Source: Thamnaconus septentrionalis (Eukaryota > Chordata > Actinopteri > Tetraodontiformes > Monacanthidae). From it: DNA of 64,000 bases. The DNA is taken from the NCBI GenBank assembly GCA_009823395.1, contig CM020513.1, forward strand, positions 18,664,501-18,728,500, read 5' to 3'. The notes beneath the pieces were generated by a model. The model did not search any database, had not been told where the DNA came from, and saw nothing but the letters and a program-made list of their open reading frames with translations. This document shows, in pieces, positions 24,111 through 35,499 of the stretch (position 1 is the first letter of the stretch; each line of letters begins with the position of its first letter). The translations under genes and the position numbers were made by a program.

Positions 24111-24730
24111 TTGCCTGTCAGGGCACCACCCTTCTCCAGAGCTGTCCCTGCCGTCCATGTAAAAGCTGGACTTATTGTGGGGCTCACTGTATTGTTTTAG
24201 CCGTTTAGAAAAACGCTGAATGGTTTGCTTGTCGAAAGTGTTTGCACTGCATTACCCATTTGTGAAGTGTCGGGTTGGGACCGTTTTTCAAAGGTACAAC
24301 TCTTACTCAAGTACCAAATAACTGGAAAAGTGTTTCTTATGCTTTCCCAATAATTTGACAGTGACCACAGGGGAAAATGTAACTGTATTTGTACTGTATT
24401 TTGGCAACTATTCCGTCATCATATTTATGCAACACTGTCATGTTTTCTTCCTTTGAAATGACGATTTTAACAACATCTTGATGAGGCCTTGATGATGGCA
24501 CAGAGAGAATGGCACCCCAGCATTACATGCAGCTAACTTGGTTGAAGACCATATCGAACTTTGGGTGGGAACACTTACTGTACCCGTCCAGTATAGAGCT
24601 GTGCCACTTAGCTCTTACAAGTAAGAGCTTTGGAACTTTGGAACTAATGGTAATGTAGAAAAAACACATGATGTTGCTTTAACTGTAACCCTTAAAAAAA
24701 AAAAAAAAAAGTCAGGTCAAGCCTATACAA
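24110..24730. other. Spacer between lctl and snapc5
   Basis: No gene is seen. A perfect 20-base palindromic hairpin AGCTCTTAC-AA-GTAAGAGCT lies at 24610-24629 and an A-run at about 24693-24710. Confidence 0.6.
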
Positions 24731-24735
24731 AACAT

Positions 24736-24784
24736 TTTATTTTGTGCTTGCAATTAACATAACATGATGCATTCCCACTTTATT
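24736..24784 (-). terminator. snapc5: snapc5 polyadenylation signals
   Basis: Minus-strand AATAAA hexamers, complements of 24779-24784 and 24736-24741, lie 310-350 bases past the snapc5 stop codon. Confidence 0.6.
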
Positions 24785-25089
24785 CATGTATGGCCCAGCC
24801 ATACATTTTAATGCTAATCCTCAAAATGCACATGATGCTCAGTAATCTAAAAGCACCAAATAATACTGTCTAACTGCATTTACTGGACTGGTATTCTGAA
24901 TTAAGTGCTTTGAACTCAGGCCAAGGAGCGAACGTTGTCAGCACTACACATCAACACTGTAACTGGCAATCCCTCTGACCAAATGAATTCAACTTTCATA
25001 GATAGAACATGTACAAAACAGGTGAACAAACACAAATCCATCCACACAACGTGAAACTGTGGCGGCTCCGTGAAACTAGACGGAGACTA

Positions 25090-26133
25090 TCAGTAGTCAT
25101 CTTCCTCATCGTCCTCAGGCACAAATTCCAACTCACTGCCCCCTTCCTCCTCATCCTCTATCTCATCAGCGTCATCATCATCCTCATCTTCCTCCTCCTC
25201 CTCCTCCTGTTCCATGTCAAAATCTACTGCAGCATTCAGTAGCAGTTTGGTGCGATTGATCTCACTCTCATCATCCAGGTTAATATGAACCTAAAATATC
25301 AACAAACAACAATCATTAACATACAACCACTATAAATGTGAGTTTGTTTGGTTTTTCTTTTTTGATTTAAGAAATTACTAACTCAATTTGGAAGTGAAAA
25401 AAAAAAAATCAACCGTCAACAAAGGAAGTAATTTCACACACATACTGCAATACTGAAAATAAAACCGAAGATTTAGAATATAATGAACACAAAATATGTT
25501 GCAAACAGAAAAATATAGATTACTGAGGGACACGGTTAAAAAAAAGCACCCGTGTCACATTTCCAATTAATGGAAGCTTTACAGTGAAACATCTGAGATT
25601 AAAATTTAGATATTTTTCCATGTTTGTAATTAATTAACAATTTCAAAACTGACCTTACTAAGTAAATTTGCTTACTTCAAGATGTACATGATAACCAAAT
25701 TCAGAAATTCATATTAAAAAGTTGAGAGTACACATTTTGCCAAGCATAATGTTTAGCAGGTTATAGAGGCTTTAATATTCTAGCATCACCACCTAAACAG
25801 TGTACTGGTCCGGACAGAACACAGACAACATAACATGGTAGTGCGGCGGCTGATGTGATTTACCTCAGTCTCTGATGAGTGTTGGGAAGCTCCTTCTTCT
25901 GTTTGTGCATTTATTATGGACTTCAAGGCCCCTTCTTCAAACTAAAATCATGTCATACAATATACAGAAAGTGTAAGTAGGTAGTAATAACAATAATAGC
26001 GCAAACACAAGTGTTGGACAATTTTTTACAGACCCTGTCTTACCTTCAGCCTGTTCAGCTGGTCTTGTAACATGACTTTGATCTTGAGAAGAGTCTCCTC
26101 TTCCTTCTTCAGCTCCTGCAGGCGGCTGTGCAT
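25090..26133 (-). CDS. snapc5: snRNA-activating protein complex subunit 5 (SNAP19)
   Basis: Small subunit of SNAPc, the factor that binds the proximal sequence element of U snRNA promoters for RNA polymerase II and III. Coding exons in transcript order: 26044-26133, 25864-25941, 25090-25290; 122 aa. The start MHSRLQELKKEEETLLK continues as a short leucine-rich coiled coil (to about residue 30). This is followed by VHINLDDESEINRTKL, comparable to human VHVDNEASINQTTL, and a very acidic Glu/Asp tail from about residue 85 to the end (EEEEEEEDEDDDDADE). Human SNAPC5 is about 98 aa with a shorter acidic tail. A noncoding first exon probably ends at 26455 (GAG-GTAAAA donor), with an acceptor near 26175. 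In mammals this gene lies between MAP2K1 and RPL4; here it lies beyond lctl. Confidence 0.9.
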
Positions 26134-26455
26134 CTTTACTGGTGCTGCTCACAGTCAGACCATACCTTAACACTAAAAGATCAGTACATCATCATTACTG
26201 GGCAGGACCAGAGACTGGAAACAGGGGCGACAGAGGTAAAACACTCTTAGAGTATCATCATGTTGATGCTTTGCTTTTCAAACGATCATCATACAATGTA
26301 GCGTGTGACTGACATTACGACAAATAGCAATAATAGGTTCGATTAAGGAAAAACAATTAGATATGTTGGACTGTAACAGCACATCACGACATAAAACAGA
26401 TAATAATTTACGGAGTTCATATCGATGAAATAAAACCACGTGTGAAGCTTTTACC

Positions 26456-26660
26456 TCTGTGTTAAAAGTTCTATCTAGGGCTCCATGCCAACACTGAAAC
26501 TGGTGTTCAACAAAAAATAACGGGCTTTAGACACCGCTAAAAGCTAGCTGTTATGCTACAATGCGGCTAGTATACGACTGTGAGTTAGGTCCCTTTGATT
26601 ATGAGGTCACTTCCGGCTGTTTACTTTAAGGCGCTCTGGGAAAATATCCGTTTCTCTGTA
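26456..26660 (-). promoter_or_regulatory. snapc5: snapc5 promoter and noncoding first exon region (approximate)
   Basis: Upstream of the inferred noncoding exon are ACTTCCGG near 26609-26616 (an ETS/NRF2-type CCGGAAGT on the minus strand) and a GGCGCTCTGGG block. There is no TATA box. The exact start is unknown. Confidence 0.4.
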
Positions 26661-29600
26661 GCAAATAATCATTAAAAAAAAAAGGATCTGTTATAATAAT
26701 AAATCATAAATAAAAAAGCTATTTTGAAACAGACTTGCCACATTAGCCACTTTTCCAAAATGCATGATGTACGTCATCATATGTCGCCGTGATAACGGCA
26801 CAGACAAATAGTGCAAGGAACGTTCGTTGAGTCTGGCGACATCTTGTGGCCTTATGTCTGTTTGCATTTGATGTGAAAGTATTCGTGTCAATGGGTAAAC
26901 CCCTTACATTTTTAACAACACACCACCAATGTACACTTTAAATAAAAACTAACAGGAGAGGGTTGTAGTATGTCTGGTCGAGCATCTTCACATGAGGGAA
27001 AACACCAAAACGAATTTGCATATCCTTTTAAGGTTTCTATCATTTTTGCAATACACAGATGGCTTTGAGTTAGCAAGGCAAATCCAGCTTTTTAACTTTT
27101 ATTAATGCAGCAATTTTTTTCTAGTTGGATTTCAATGGTTGCGTTCTCTTCCAGAGGTTTGAAGTGGCAGGTGTTAACTTTACGGCGCTAGGAAGCCTAA
27201 TTTGTAACAACTGTAGTTCATAGTGTTAGTCTTTCCTCATAAAACACGAGGGTCACACTGGCGGAGGACAAATAGGCCTGAAAAGGCTGTTTCACTGTAG
27301 GTGGGTGGAACTGAACTAATAATGTGCTTGGCGCAAATTTGCCTTTCATGCGGGCGCAACTTCAAAAACTTTTAACTTGATGGCTAGTAAGGCTGTGACT
27401 GAGCCCGGGACATCAAAGCTATGCAAACATTCAAATATGCCGGTATTTCGATTTGAAGTTGACCCGAAAAGCAGGTTTGTGACAGCGAGGTAATTAAGAT
27501 ATAAAGCAAGAAAACAGGGTTTCTTCTTTCGTTGTAAAGAGATATCCCTGGTTTCCATATATGCCTCGTTTGAAAATGATGGAGTAGCCTGCAATGTTTA
27601 TTCTAGTACCTGACCTGCCCACTCAATGGACCAGCCCTGTAAGCAAATATTCAACACTTGCTTCAAAAGCATGCAAGTTTCCATTACCCCCAACCCTCTA
27701 TTACACCGAAAGGGCACAAGAACACAGATTACAAATTTAAGTGAAAAGTAAAATAGATTACAGATGGAACCCATTGATGTGTACAAGATCCGAAAACGGC
27801 TCTTAATCAGTCTTCAAAAAATGTTAGAAGAGCCTATTAGGTGCTTTATAGGATTCCATGACTAAGTCCAACCAGATGTGTACATTGATAATCACAGCAT
27901 GCAAGCCTGCCTAGAAGCCAACTGTGGAGCCATGCCAAAAAGAGAGACATACCTACCTGTCTGTGTGCACATGCATTAAAACAAAGCTGTGGTCAGATTT
28001 CAACTGCTCATGTTGCCTCAGGTGTCTTCTCCTGATGTGCTCTACTCATTTTATTTATTTATTTTTGTTCCAGGACAGTATTTTGATCTGCGGAAGAATT
28101 GCTAAACAAAAGCCAGAAGCACTAAACAGTTTCAGTCTTTGTCTAAAAACTCTGGGTGAAAATGCTGCAGGTTGTGCTTGTCTCAGTTCCAACACAGAAA
28201 TGTCCTCGCTTAGGACGACTCTTCTGGCAACGCAGCGTTTCAGGAGCAGATGCAGTTTGATACTCACAGATTTCAGAGCACATCATGTCTTAAAGCCTCA
28301 TTTAAACATAAGGCACCTTTTGTATTTATTTATATCAGTCTTAAGTATAAACATAATTCACATAGATATACTTCTTACATAGTTAAGAACTTAAATGTGA
28401 GAAAATAAATAGATTCTGGCTTCTCAGTTCTGTTTCATGGTCTCTGGGTTTACACAGTATCTATGAGTCCTCATAGCTCACTACAGGTTTCAGGTGTCTC
28501 TGAACAACAGCAACATTTCTCTGCTGTCGAGGATGCAAATAACATTTGTCCTTTTCCACATACATGATTAATTGCCAGTTTTAACTGCACTGCATGAGGC
28601 GTGGTATAATATGTGACCGTGTACAACAACATGATTGTTTTGAGAGGTTGGAGCCTTAACTGCATGAAACTGGAGCTGTGTGTCACTGTACTGCAGAGCC
28701 AAAGAGTGCTGTGGCCGTCACAGGGGACTGGACTGCTCTGGGTACTGGAGCCCACAGTTGCCCAACCCCCCAGCACTGATGCAGGAGGCCCCTCTGCGGC
28801 ATGAAGATTTCACACAAGGTGTTTTTCAGCTGCTTAAAAGCGGCTAACGCCGACAGTTATCACTTCGCTTCTCGGGAGCCGCAGTTGCTTTTCCCTTGTC
28901 ATCGCATGGACTCTGTCGCTACTATGTTGTAATTTCTGCCCGAGTCTTGTGTCGAGGCCCGATGACAGCTGATGACCGGGGCGTTTGCCAGTCCCCCTTG
29001 CAGCCGAGGGTGGTGGTCTGCTCTGCTTCTGCAGCGTTGAAGGTGTTCCCACTGCCTGTGGAATGCAGCGCCGGGAGTGTTGTATGAGGGGCCTCCCCAA
29101 AGGGAGAGGAGGAGAAGGGGGCGTGGAAGAGAGAAGAGGAGGGGAACAAGGGGGTTGACCTTTGAGCAGTGCCGTCAGGAAGTTATGACTCAATTTTCAA
29201 CTTGGGCAGTAAAACACAGAACAAAGAAATGGAAGCGGAGGGATAGATGAAGAAAGTGGGTGGAAAGATGATGCCTCCAACCGACTGTGGCCTTGAGAGA
29301 TAAGCCGGTGAAATGTTCTTCTAAACAGAACCAGAACAAGGCTGGCCAATCCTTTTTGTATCAGATGGGCATTTTTTTTTCCATCATTGTTTATTTGTAC
29401 AGCGCTCGGCTATTGAGTTCACAGTATTCCAAATGATTATTTTCCGACACGGATTGCCCTCATTCAAATTCAAATTCAAACTGTAAGGCTCAATGCTTTT
29501 TTCCAGTCTTTCTCAATGTCTCAGTTTATCTTTTAAAACTTTTCACATTGTCCTTCAAGTGTAGTCCATGTTGGACTGTTTCACTCGGCCATTGTACAAA

Positions 29601-30230
29601 ACTGACCACAATGCACAGAATGAGAAATTAAAGAAATACATAATGTCTTAAATTATACAACATGGGCGATCTAAACTGTATCAGATTTGGAATCACACAT
29701 CAAAGTGTATGTGGTGATTCCGTAAAAACAAAAGTCCCTACCCCAAAGACATTCTGACCATCTGCTGGACATCGTTGAAGTTGTTATTTCACTGCTGGTA
29801 GCGGCACAGACTCTTTGCAGTTGGTGCCACACTTCAAAATTTGCATGACTTTGATGCACTGCAACCGCGTATAGAAGGTGAGGGGAAACGTGGGGGCGGC
29901 AGCTCCAGGATGTTCCCTCTTAAGTGTTTCACTGATGTGGACGGGAGCCTGAGGCGCCAATGAAAGGAAAGGACTCATGCAGAGATGTCGAGGGAGGGGG
30001 AGGCCTTTGTTTCCACGGAACTACTTAAAGCTTTGCATTTCCTGGACCGGACTCCCACGCACGTATATCACACGCAAATCGGCACGCACGACACAGTGGG
30101 AAAAATGGATTCAAGTTCATCCATTTTAATCAGCGCCGCATTCTGCACGTACACACAGGCAGAGACGCGCGGGTGCAAACTCTGGAGGTGAATAAGCGCA
30201 CGTGCAAAGGCACGGAAAAGGAAAAGGGAG
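26661..30230. other. Intergenic sequence, no gene recognised
   Basis: Reading both strands gives no homologous coding exon. Open frames up to 152 aa (27924-28382) are AT-rich and lack domains. A TTTATTTGTACAGCGC motif near 29390 and CAAATT repeats near 29462-29480 resemble teleost dispersed repeats. A purine-rich run lies at 29095-29155. Confidence 0.65.
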
Positions 30231-30242
30231 CATTGTTTGATT

Positions 30243-30260
30243 GTATATATATACGTGTGT

Positions 30261-30304
<44 letters not shown>
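30243..30304. repeat. (AT)n microsatellite
   Basis: A pure AT run of about 40 bases at 30265-30304 is preceded by imperfect TATA/GTGT sequence. Confidence 0.95.
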
Positions 30305-30308
<4 letters not shown>

Positions 30309-33300
30309 TATATACATTTGAACTCACGCCCTTCCCTGCACTGAATAGTGCCAACATGTTCTCATCGGTCATCAGTTGCATACATGTGTTGATGCAGAGT
30401 AATGGTCAAGTTCAGCTCGGTTCTCTTTGGCGTTGAAACCTTTCACACTGAATCCATTGGCAGCCCCGTGGCACCGGGTCGCTGTCAAGAAGTGCGCCTA
30501 AAATGATTGATAACGGCGTTAATTAACAAACCGCAGCGGTGCGATATAATCCACGGAAGGGTTTCTGTCCGTCAGCGCCCCTGTATGGGTGGATGTGTGC
30601 GTTTGCTGCAAAGGCATGGGGTGAGAAAAACAAGCGCTCGAATATCGTACGGTAAATAAATGCCGAGCCGGATGAGGAAACTGAAGGGAGTTGTTTTTGC
30701 TTTTGCCTGCGTGTGTTTTGACACTCACCTCAGACATAAGGCAAATATTGTTCACTTCAGTCAGCTGCAGTCATTTGATGACGGTCACTTTGTGTGCAAA
30801 ATTTTTGTTGCCGTTACAAACTTTGATTCTCAAAATTGGGAAAAATCCCATCGTATAAATTTACTCGCTTGCTTACTTTTGTAAGAGTAAGAATATTTTT
30901 TGAAAAACACAGATCGTAAATTACTGTAAAATATGCACCGCATATTGCGAGTTAAAGATGCCCGTTTATTGTTGGTATTATCGTTCTTTATCCAAGTTTG
31001 TGAAATCTGATTTTTAATCTTCTTCTGGCCTATTAATGACCTGCTCTACCTGATCTCCTACGGACTGAAAATCTACTCCGTCCACAGAAAATATGCAAGC
31101 TCCAGCTTCCTTAAGGTCAACGTGGCTTGTGTCGGAAGAGGCGTTTCAAATCCTGACATGTTCAGAATGTCTTGATTTAAGGCAATGAGTGACAGTCAGA
31201 GTGATGCAGTGGTGGGGGACTGGTCCTCTGATGTATGTCAGATGTGAAAAAAAACCAGGCCTAAAGTGCTGGCAGATCGGGGATGTGAGGCGATCCAGTG
31301 TAACCACTTGAAAAAGATGTTGACTCTGGTCGGGCTAAATCGAGTGAAGTTCTTAATGTAGCAGCACGGGGAATGCCTCAGATCGCCACGTGAGGTTTGG
31401 GCCCTGATGTGATGTGGTCTGGTCGGGGATGGCAGGACAGAGCTTTAGGGAGAGGACGAGGAGAATGCTGCTGACTGAAACATGCAGATTAAGTGACCAC
31501 CCAAATAAAACACTCCTGTTTAGCTAGAACCTTCCTAATACCCTCCTCCCGATCTGGACCGCTGTCGGTAACACCATTAATTCCATTCACTCTTCCCTCT
31601 TCTCTCAACAACCATCCCTCTCCTGACCTCCCTTTTATATATTAGAAGTGTGCCTCTTTACCACCAGATGCAATGTTTCTCTGTGGATTTATTTTTTGGG
31701 ATCATCAGCTAAATAGCCCACAAAGAAGATGAGGTGACTGGATGAACCTCCTGCCTCCCACATTTAAAGTCGACCAATCAGATGTTTTACCCCTGGTTTA
31801 GACACGCAGTGGCTCACATGATTTCTGTGATTATGAAATCACGGACAAAATTGTGGAACGACATGGAAATTACCATTATTATTTCACTGCAACTAGGTTT
31901 GGGGAGAAAGAGGAATGTTTGTCTGTGGAGAACACACCCACGGGTGGAAGTCTACATAATAAAAAAAAAACAACTCGCCACCACTGGCCCAAAATGAAAG
32001 TCGATGCAGCAGCTTGCTTATGCTGGAAACCTAATTCCAGAAACATGTATGTACAGGTAAAGACCACTTGAGGTCCCCATCACGGGATTGGTGCAGTTAA
32101 AATCATATTGTTCAGTTTGGAGTAAAGCATGAATGTTCCTTTTTCAGAGGAAAGTCCTCACTGCCAATCTTTGTTCTTCTCTGAAATTCCACTTTTGACG
32201 AGAAAAACACAGTCCCTTCCTGTATTTCTTCAGTGTTTTCTTGGGTGGTGGTTTTTAAGGGCTTCTTGTGAACAGTCACTTTGTGCATTTGTCACAATGA
32301 AAGGAAGCTGATTGGTTACTCAATAACATAAATAAAGGCTGGTCAAAAATGCTTTAGCTTGAAGTGTTGGGGGAAAATGGATGTGGAAGACAACAATTGA
32401 AATCTCTGAGATGCAGATTTCCAATGTTTCATCCCCCGCTTCTATCCTTGCCAAAGTCTTTTTCTCCAGTGTGGTGCATTGCAGCGTTCTTCCGACTGGT
32501 ATTGTAGCATTCTTCTAACGTCGGATCAGCCAGAGGAAAATCTTTTGTGTTTTCCTTCTCTGCTGTTGTTCTTTCCTCCCTTTTACAATCAGTCATTAGT
32601 ACTGACTGAAGGCTCATTTTTCTCTTTTAGTGACTCTGTTACCGTCTCCAATATCCAGCACGCTGGTTACAAAATATGCTGAAACATGTTTTTGGAGAAA
32701 GGTGAAAGTAAAGAAATCTGACCTTTTTATCGCCACAGCTCAGAGTGAGAAATGACAGGGTTGTAAAAAAAAGGCTGAGTGAAGCACTTGGCCAAGAGAA
32801 GTCTGAGGCTGTGGTGCCAAGGACAAAGGTCAGATGACAGCACAGGGTCAGATCACTCTCACTGGGCTGACTATGTGATCATGGTTTAGCACTGGCAGTG
32901 TATCAGTCAGATGAGTCATCTTCTGTCTGGGACTTTTGTGTCAGAGTTAATTCAAGGCAATCGTTTGTTTAGTTTTCATTCAAGTTATTGTTGCCGTTTG
33001 GTTTTAGAGTTTCGAGTATCAATTTTTTTTTTTTGCATTTGCATTTGCCGCAGCACCAAACTGCCTTATCATTTCATCTGAAGCAAATGTGAAGCTCAAA
33101 GTTTGGCCATTCCTCACATTCCTTATGGGAAAACTGCCAAAGACCGAATGGTTTGCTCCATGTTCAACAGCTCAGCGACGCAGCAGTCGCCGTGATTCTG
33201 TTTAATTGTCTGTTTCTTAAATAGCTGTTGGCATCTGTGTTATTAACTTTAGTATTCAGACTGAAAACACATGAAATCAGCCACCCTGCTGCACTGTTTT

Positions 33301-33713
33301 GCAGTGTCTTGCAGACAGAAAATCACACAGCAATCGTGACATTCTGGGTGGGAACTGATGTTTGCTGCCGTTGGTGTTTTTTGTTGTTGTTCTTCAGTTC
33401 CCCTTCGGTATCGAGGAAACAGCAAAGCATTCTGTCTTTACGCTATGTCTAAATGAGTGTTAATCTTAAAGCAACAGATAACAGACTCCAGAGGAGCAGC
33501 CTCCCATGAATAATTACCCCCTCCAAAATAGAACAAAAAAAAAAAATAAAACCTCTAGATCTACAGATAAAGTGGAGATTTAACCTTTTTTTCTGCAACC
33601 TCCACCCAAAAAACACAATTTTAGCTTTGTGGTTGTTGGAACGTCTGTATTTCTGGCACAAGATGCGGAATGTGCAACCAGGTCGTCAAACTCATTTGAG
33701 AGAGGTGTGACCT
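30305..33713. other. Intergenic sequence, no gene recognised
   Basis: No coding exons, tRNA or recognisable mobile element. Composition is mixed, with short A/T runs. It could hold conserved regulatory elements, but this cannot be judged without alignment. Confidence 0.6.
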
Positions 33714-33763
33714 ACATCCATCCATCCATCCATTCATCCATCCATCCATTCATCCATCCACCC
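33714..33763. repeat. (CATC)n tetranucleotide microsatellite
   Basis: About twelve CATC units with CATT interruptions. Open frames read across it (HPSIH-type and WMDGW-type) are repeat artefacts. Confidence 0.96.
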
Positions 33764-35247
33764 ATAAGTCCATCCAAACAAATATCTTCATATCTATGTG
33801 TATGTGTATGTGGTAAATGTGGGAGTTTGCGCCTGTACAAGGCGATGTTGGCAGATTCCGGTCTGAGCGAAAGGATATGAGGCCGGGGAGACCCATTGCT
33901 TGGAGGTATGTGTGAACACAGTGACAAAACCATATGTTTACCAGCTCTCCAACTCTGAGGTTGAGCAGCAGCAGCCAAAGCGCTACCTCGAGGGAAGACG
34001 CAGCTGTGTGTGAACGCCGTAGCTCTGGCCCGGCCCGCTTTGATCAGTCGACATGAGCGCAGCCATGATCTCTACCAACGGCGAACGTCTGACAGTCTAA
34101 GTGCACAAACTGAGACATTCCAACTGTGACAAATGATCTCCCTCTGGTGCTTTCAAGATTTCATGTTTCATACGGCGCGAGTAGGTGTACAACTTTTCCG
34201 TCTCTGCAACTTGAGCGACAAGAGTGGCGGCAGGCATCCCGGTGAAAGATCGTGTTCTCGAGATAGCTGTTACGGTGCAGCTATGATTTGGCCGTTTTAA
34301 ACAGCAGCCCCTCATTACTGCTGATATTTATTACACTAATTAAAGAATAACGTGATGCAGTGTGTAGACTTCATTCAAGTTTTTAAGCCATTATCCTTTT
34401 GAGGAGAGAGAAATGAAAATAACATCTATTACTGCCAGATTACTCACTGCTTATTTAGGGATGATGTTGGTTTTGAGAGGAGTCCAAGCCTGGAGCAGTT
34501 TCTTTTGCGGTCGCCTGAAATATGTCCTTTTAAAATTCACAGCTAAGGTCTTGCAGCAGACTCCATCTTTTCAATGCTCGTAGTTTTCTCCATATTTAAT
34601 TAATCAGGCGTCATTTTATGCCATAGGTGATGTCATTCTGTTGTTTCCTGTCACTTTTACTGCACAGGAACTGTTCCACATGCCCCCCTCTGTCGAGTCT
34701 GTCCAATCCATCCCCGGCATGATTGATTCTTCTCCACTTCATTTGGAGCATTCATCAAAATCTCACTGAATCATGAAACCCTGGGCTGACTGTCGTCCAA
34801 AGTAATCTAACCGCAGCAAGAGAAACTCTCAGTCCTCCTGAGACATATTTTACGAGTGACTGATGATATTTGGTAACACAAAGAGAAGAATAATAATGCA
34901 TTTGTTTTCTTCACACAAAACCTGAACTTTTTCCAGTTGATTTTCCCCTTGGGAAACATTTCTGCCAGAAATATGTGACATGTTTCGGGGTTTTTAGGTT
35001 CCCTTTGGCACTTGGAGTGTTTGCAAAAAAGAAAATATAAAAAGAAAATATTTGTTAGGGTACCCATTCTCACAAATTTTGCCACATCTGTAGGAAATTG
35101 TGGGTCTAGGTTGCTGGGTTGCAGGCATGTCATGAAGTCAGCACTCTAGCAGCCACGAACCATGTCACACTCTACTGCAAATGGAGATAAGTGCCAGAAG
35201 AAGTCGGCAGCATGTTTAGCAAGACGGGCCTCCGAGATCTTAACTTC

Positions 35248-35249
<2 letters not shown>
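33764..35249. other. Intergenic sequence, no gene recognised
   Basis: No coding exons, RNA genes or clear repeats are recognised in this stretch. Confidence 0.6.
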
Positions 35250-35311
<62 letters not shown>

Positions 35312-35320
35312 GTGTGTGTG
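35250..35320. repeat. (GT)n microsatellite
   Basis: A pure GT run of 60 bases, then an imperfect tail. A shorter CA/CGCA tract lies 140 bases further on, at about 35457-35497. Confidence 0.97.
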
Positions 35321-35499
35321 CGTGCATGTCTGCCTGCAAGTTTTTGAAGTACTTTTGTAGGTTGATCGTAATCACAAATGTCCTGTATGAGCAGCTGTGG
35401 CGTGTCTGAGACGTTGCGTGATTAGAATCCAGACACGCAAACGCACATGCCCACGCACGCACGTGAACGCACGCACAAAGACACACACACACACACCAT

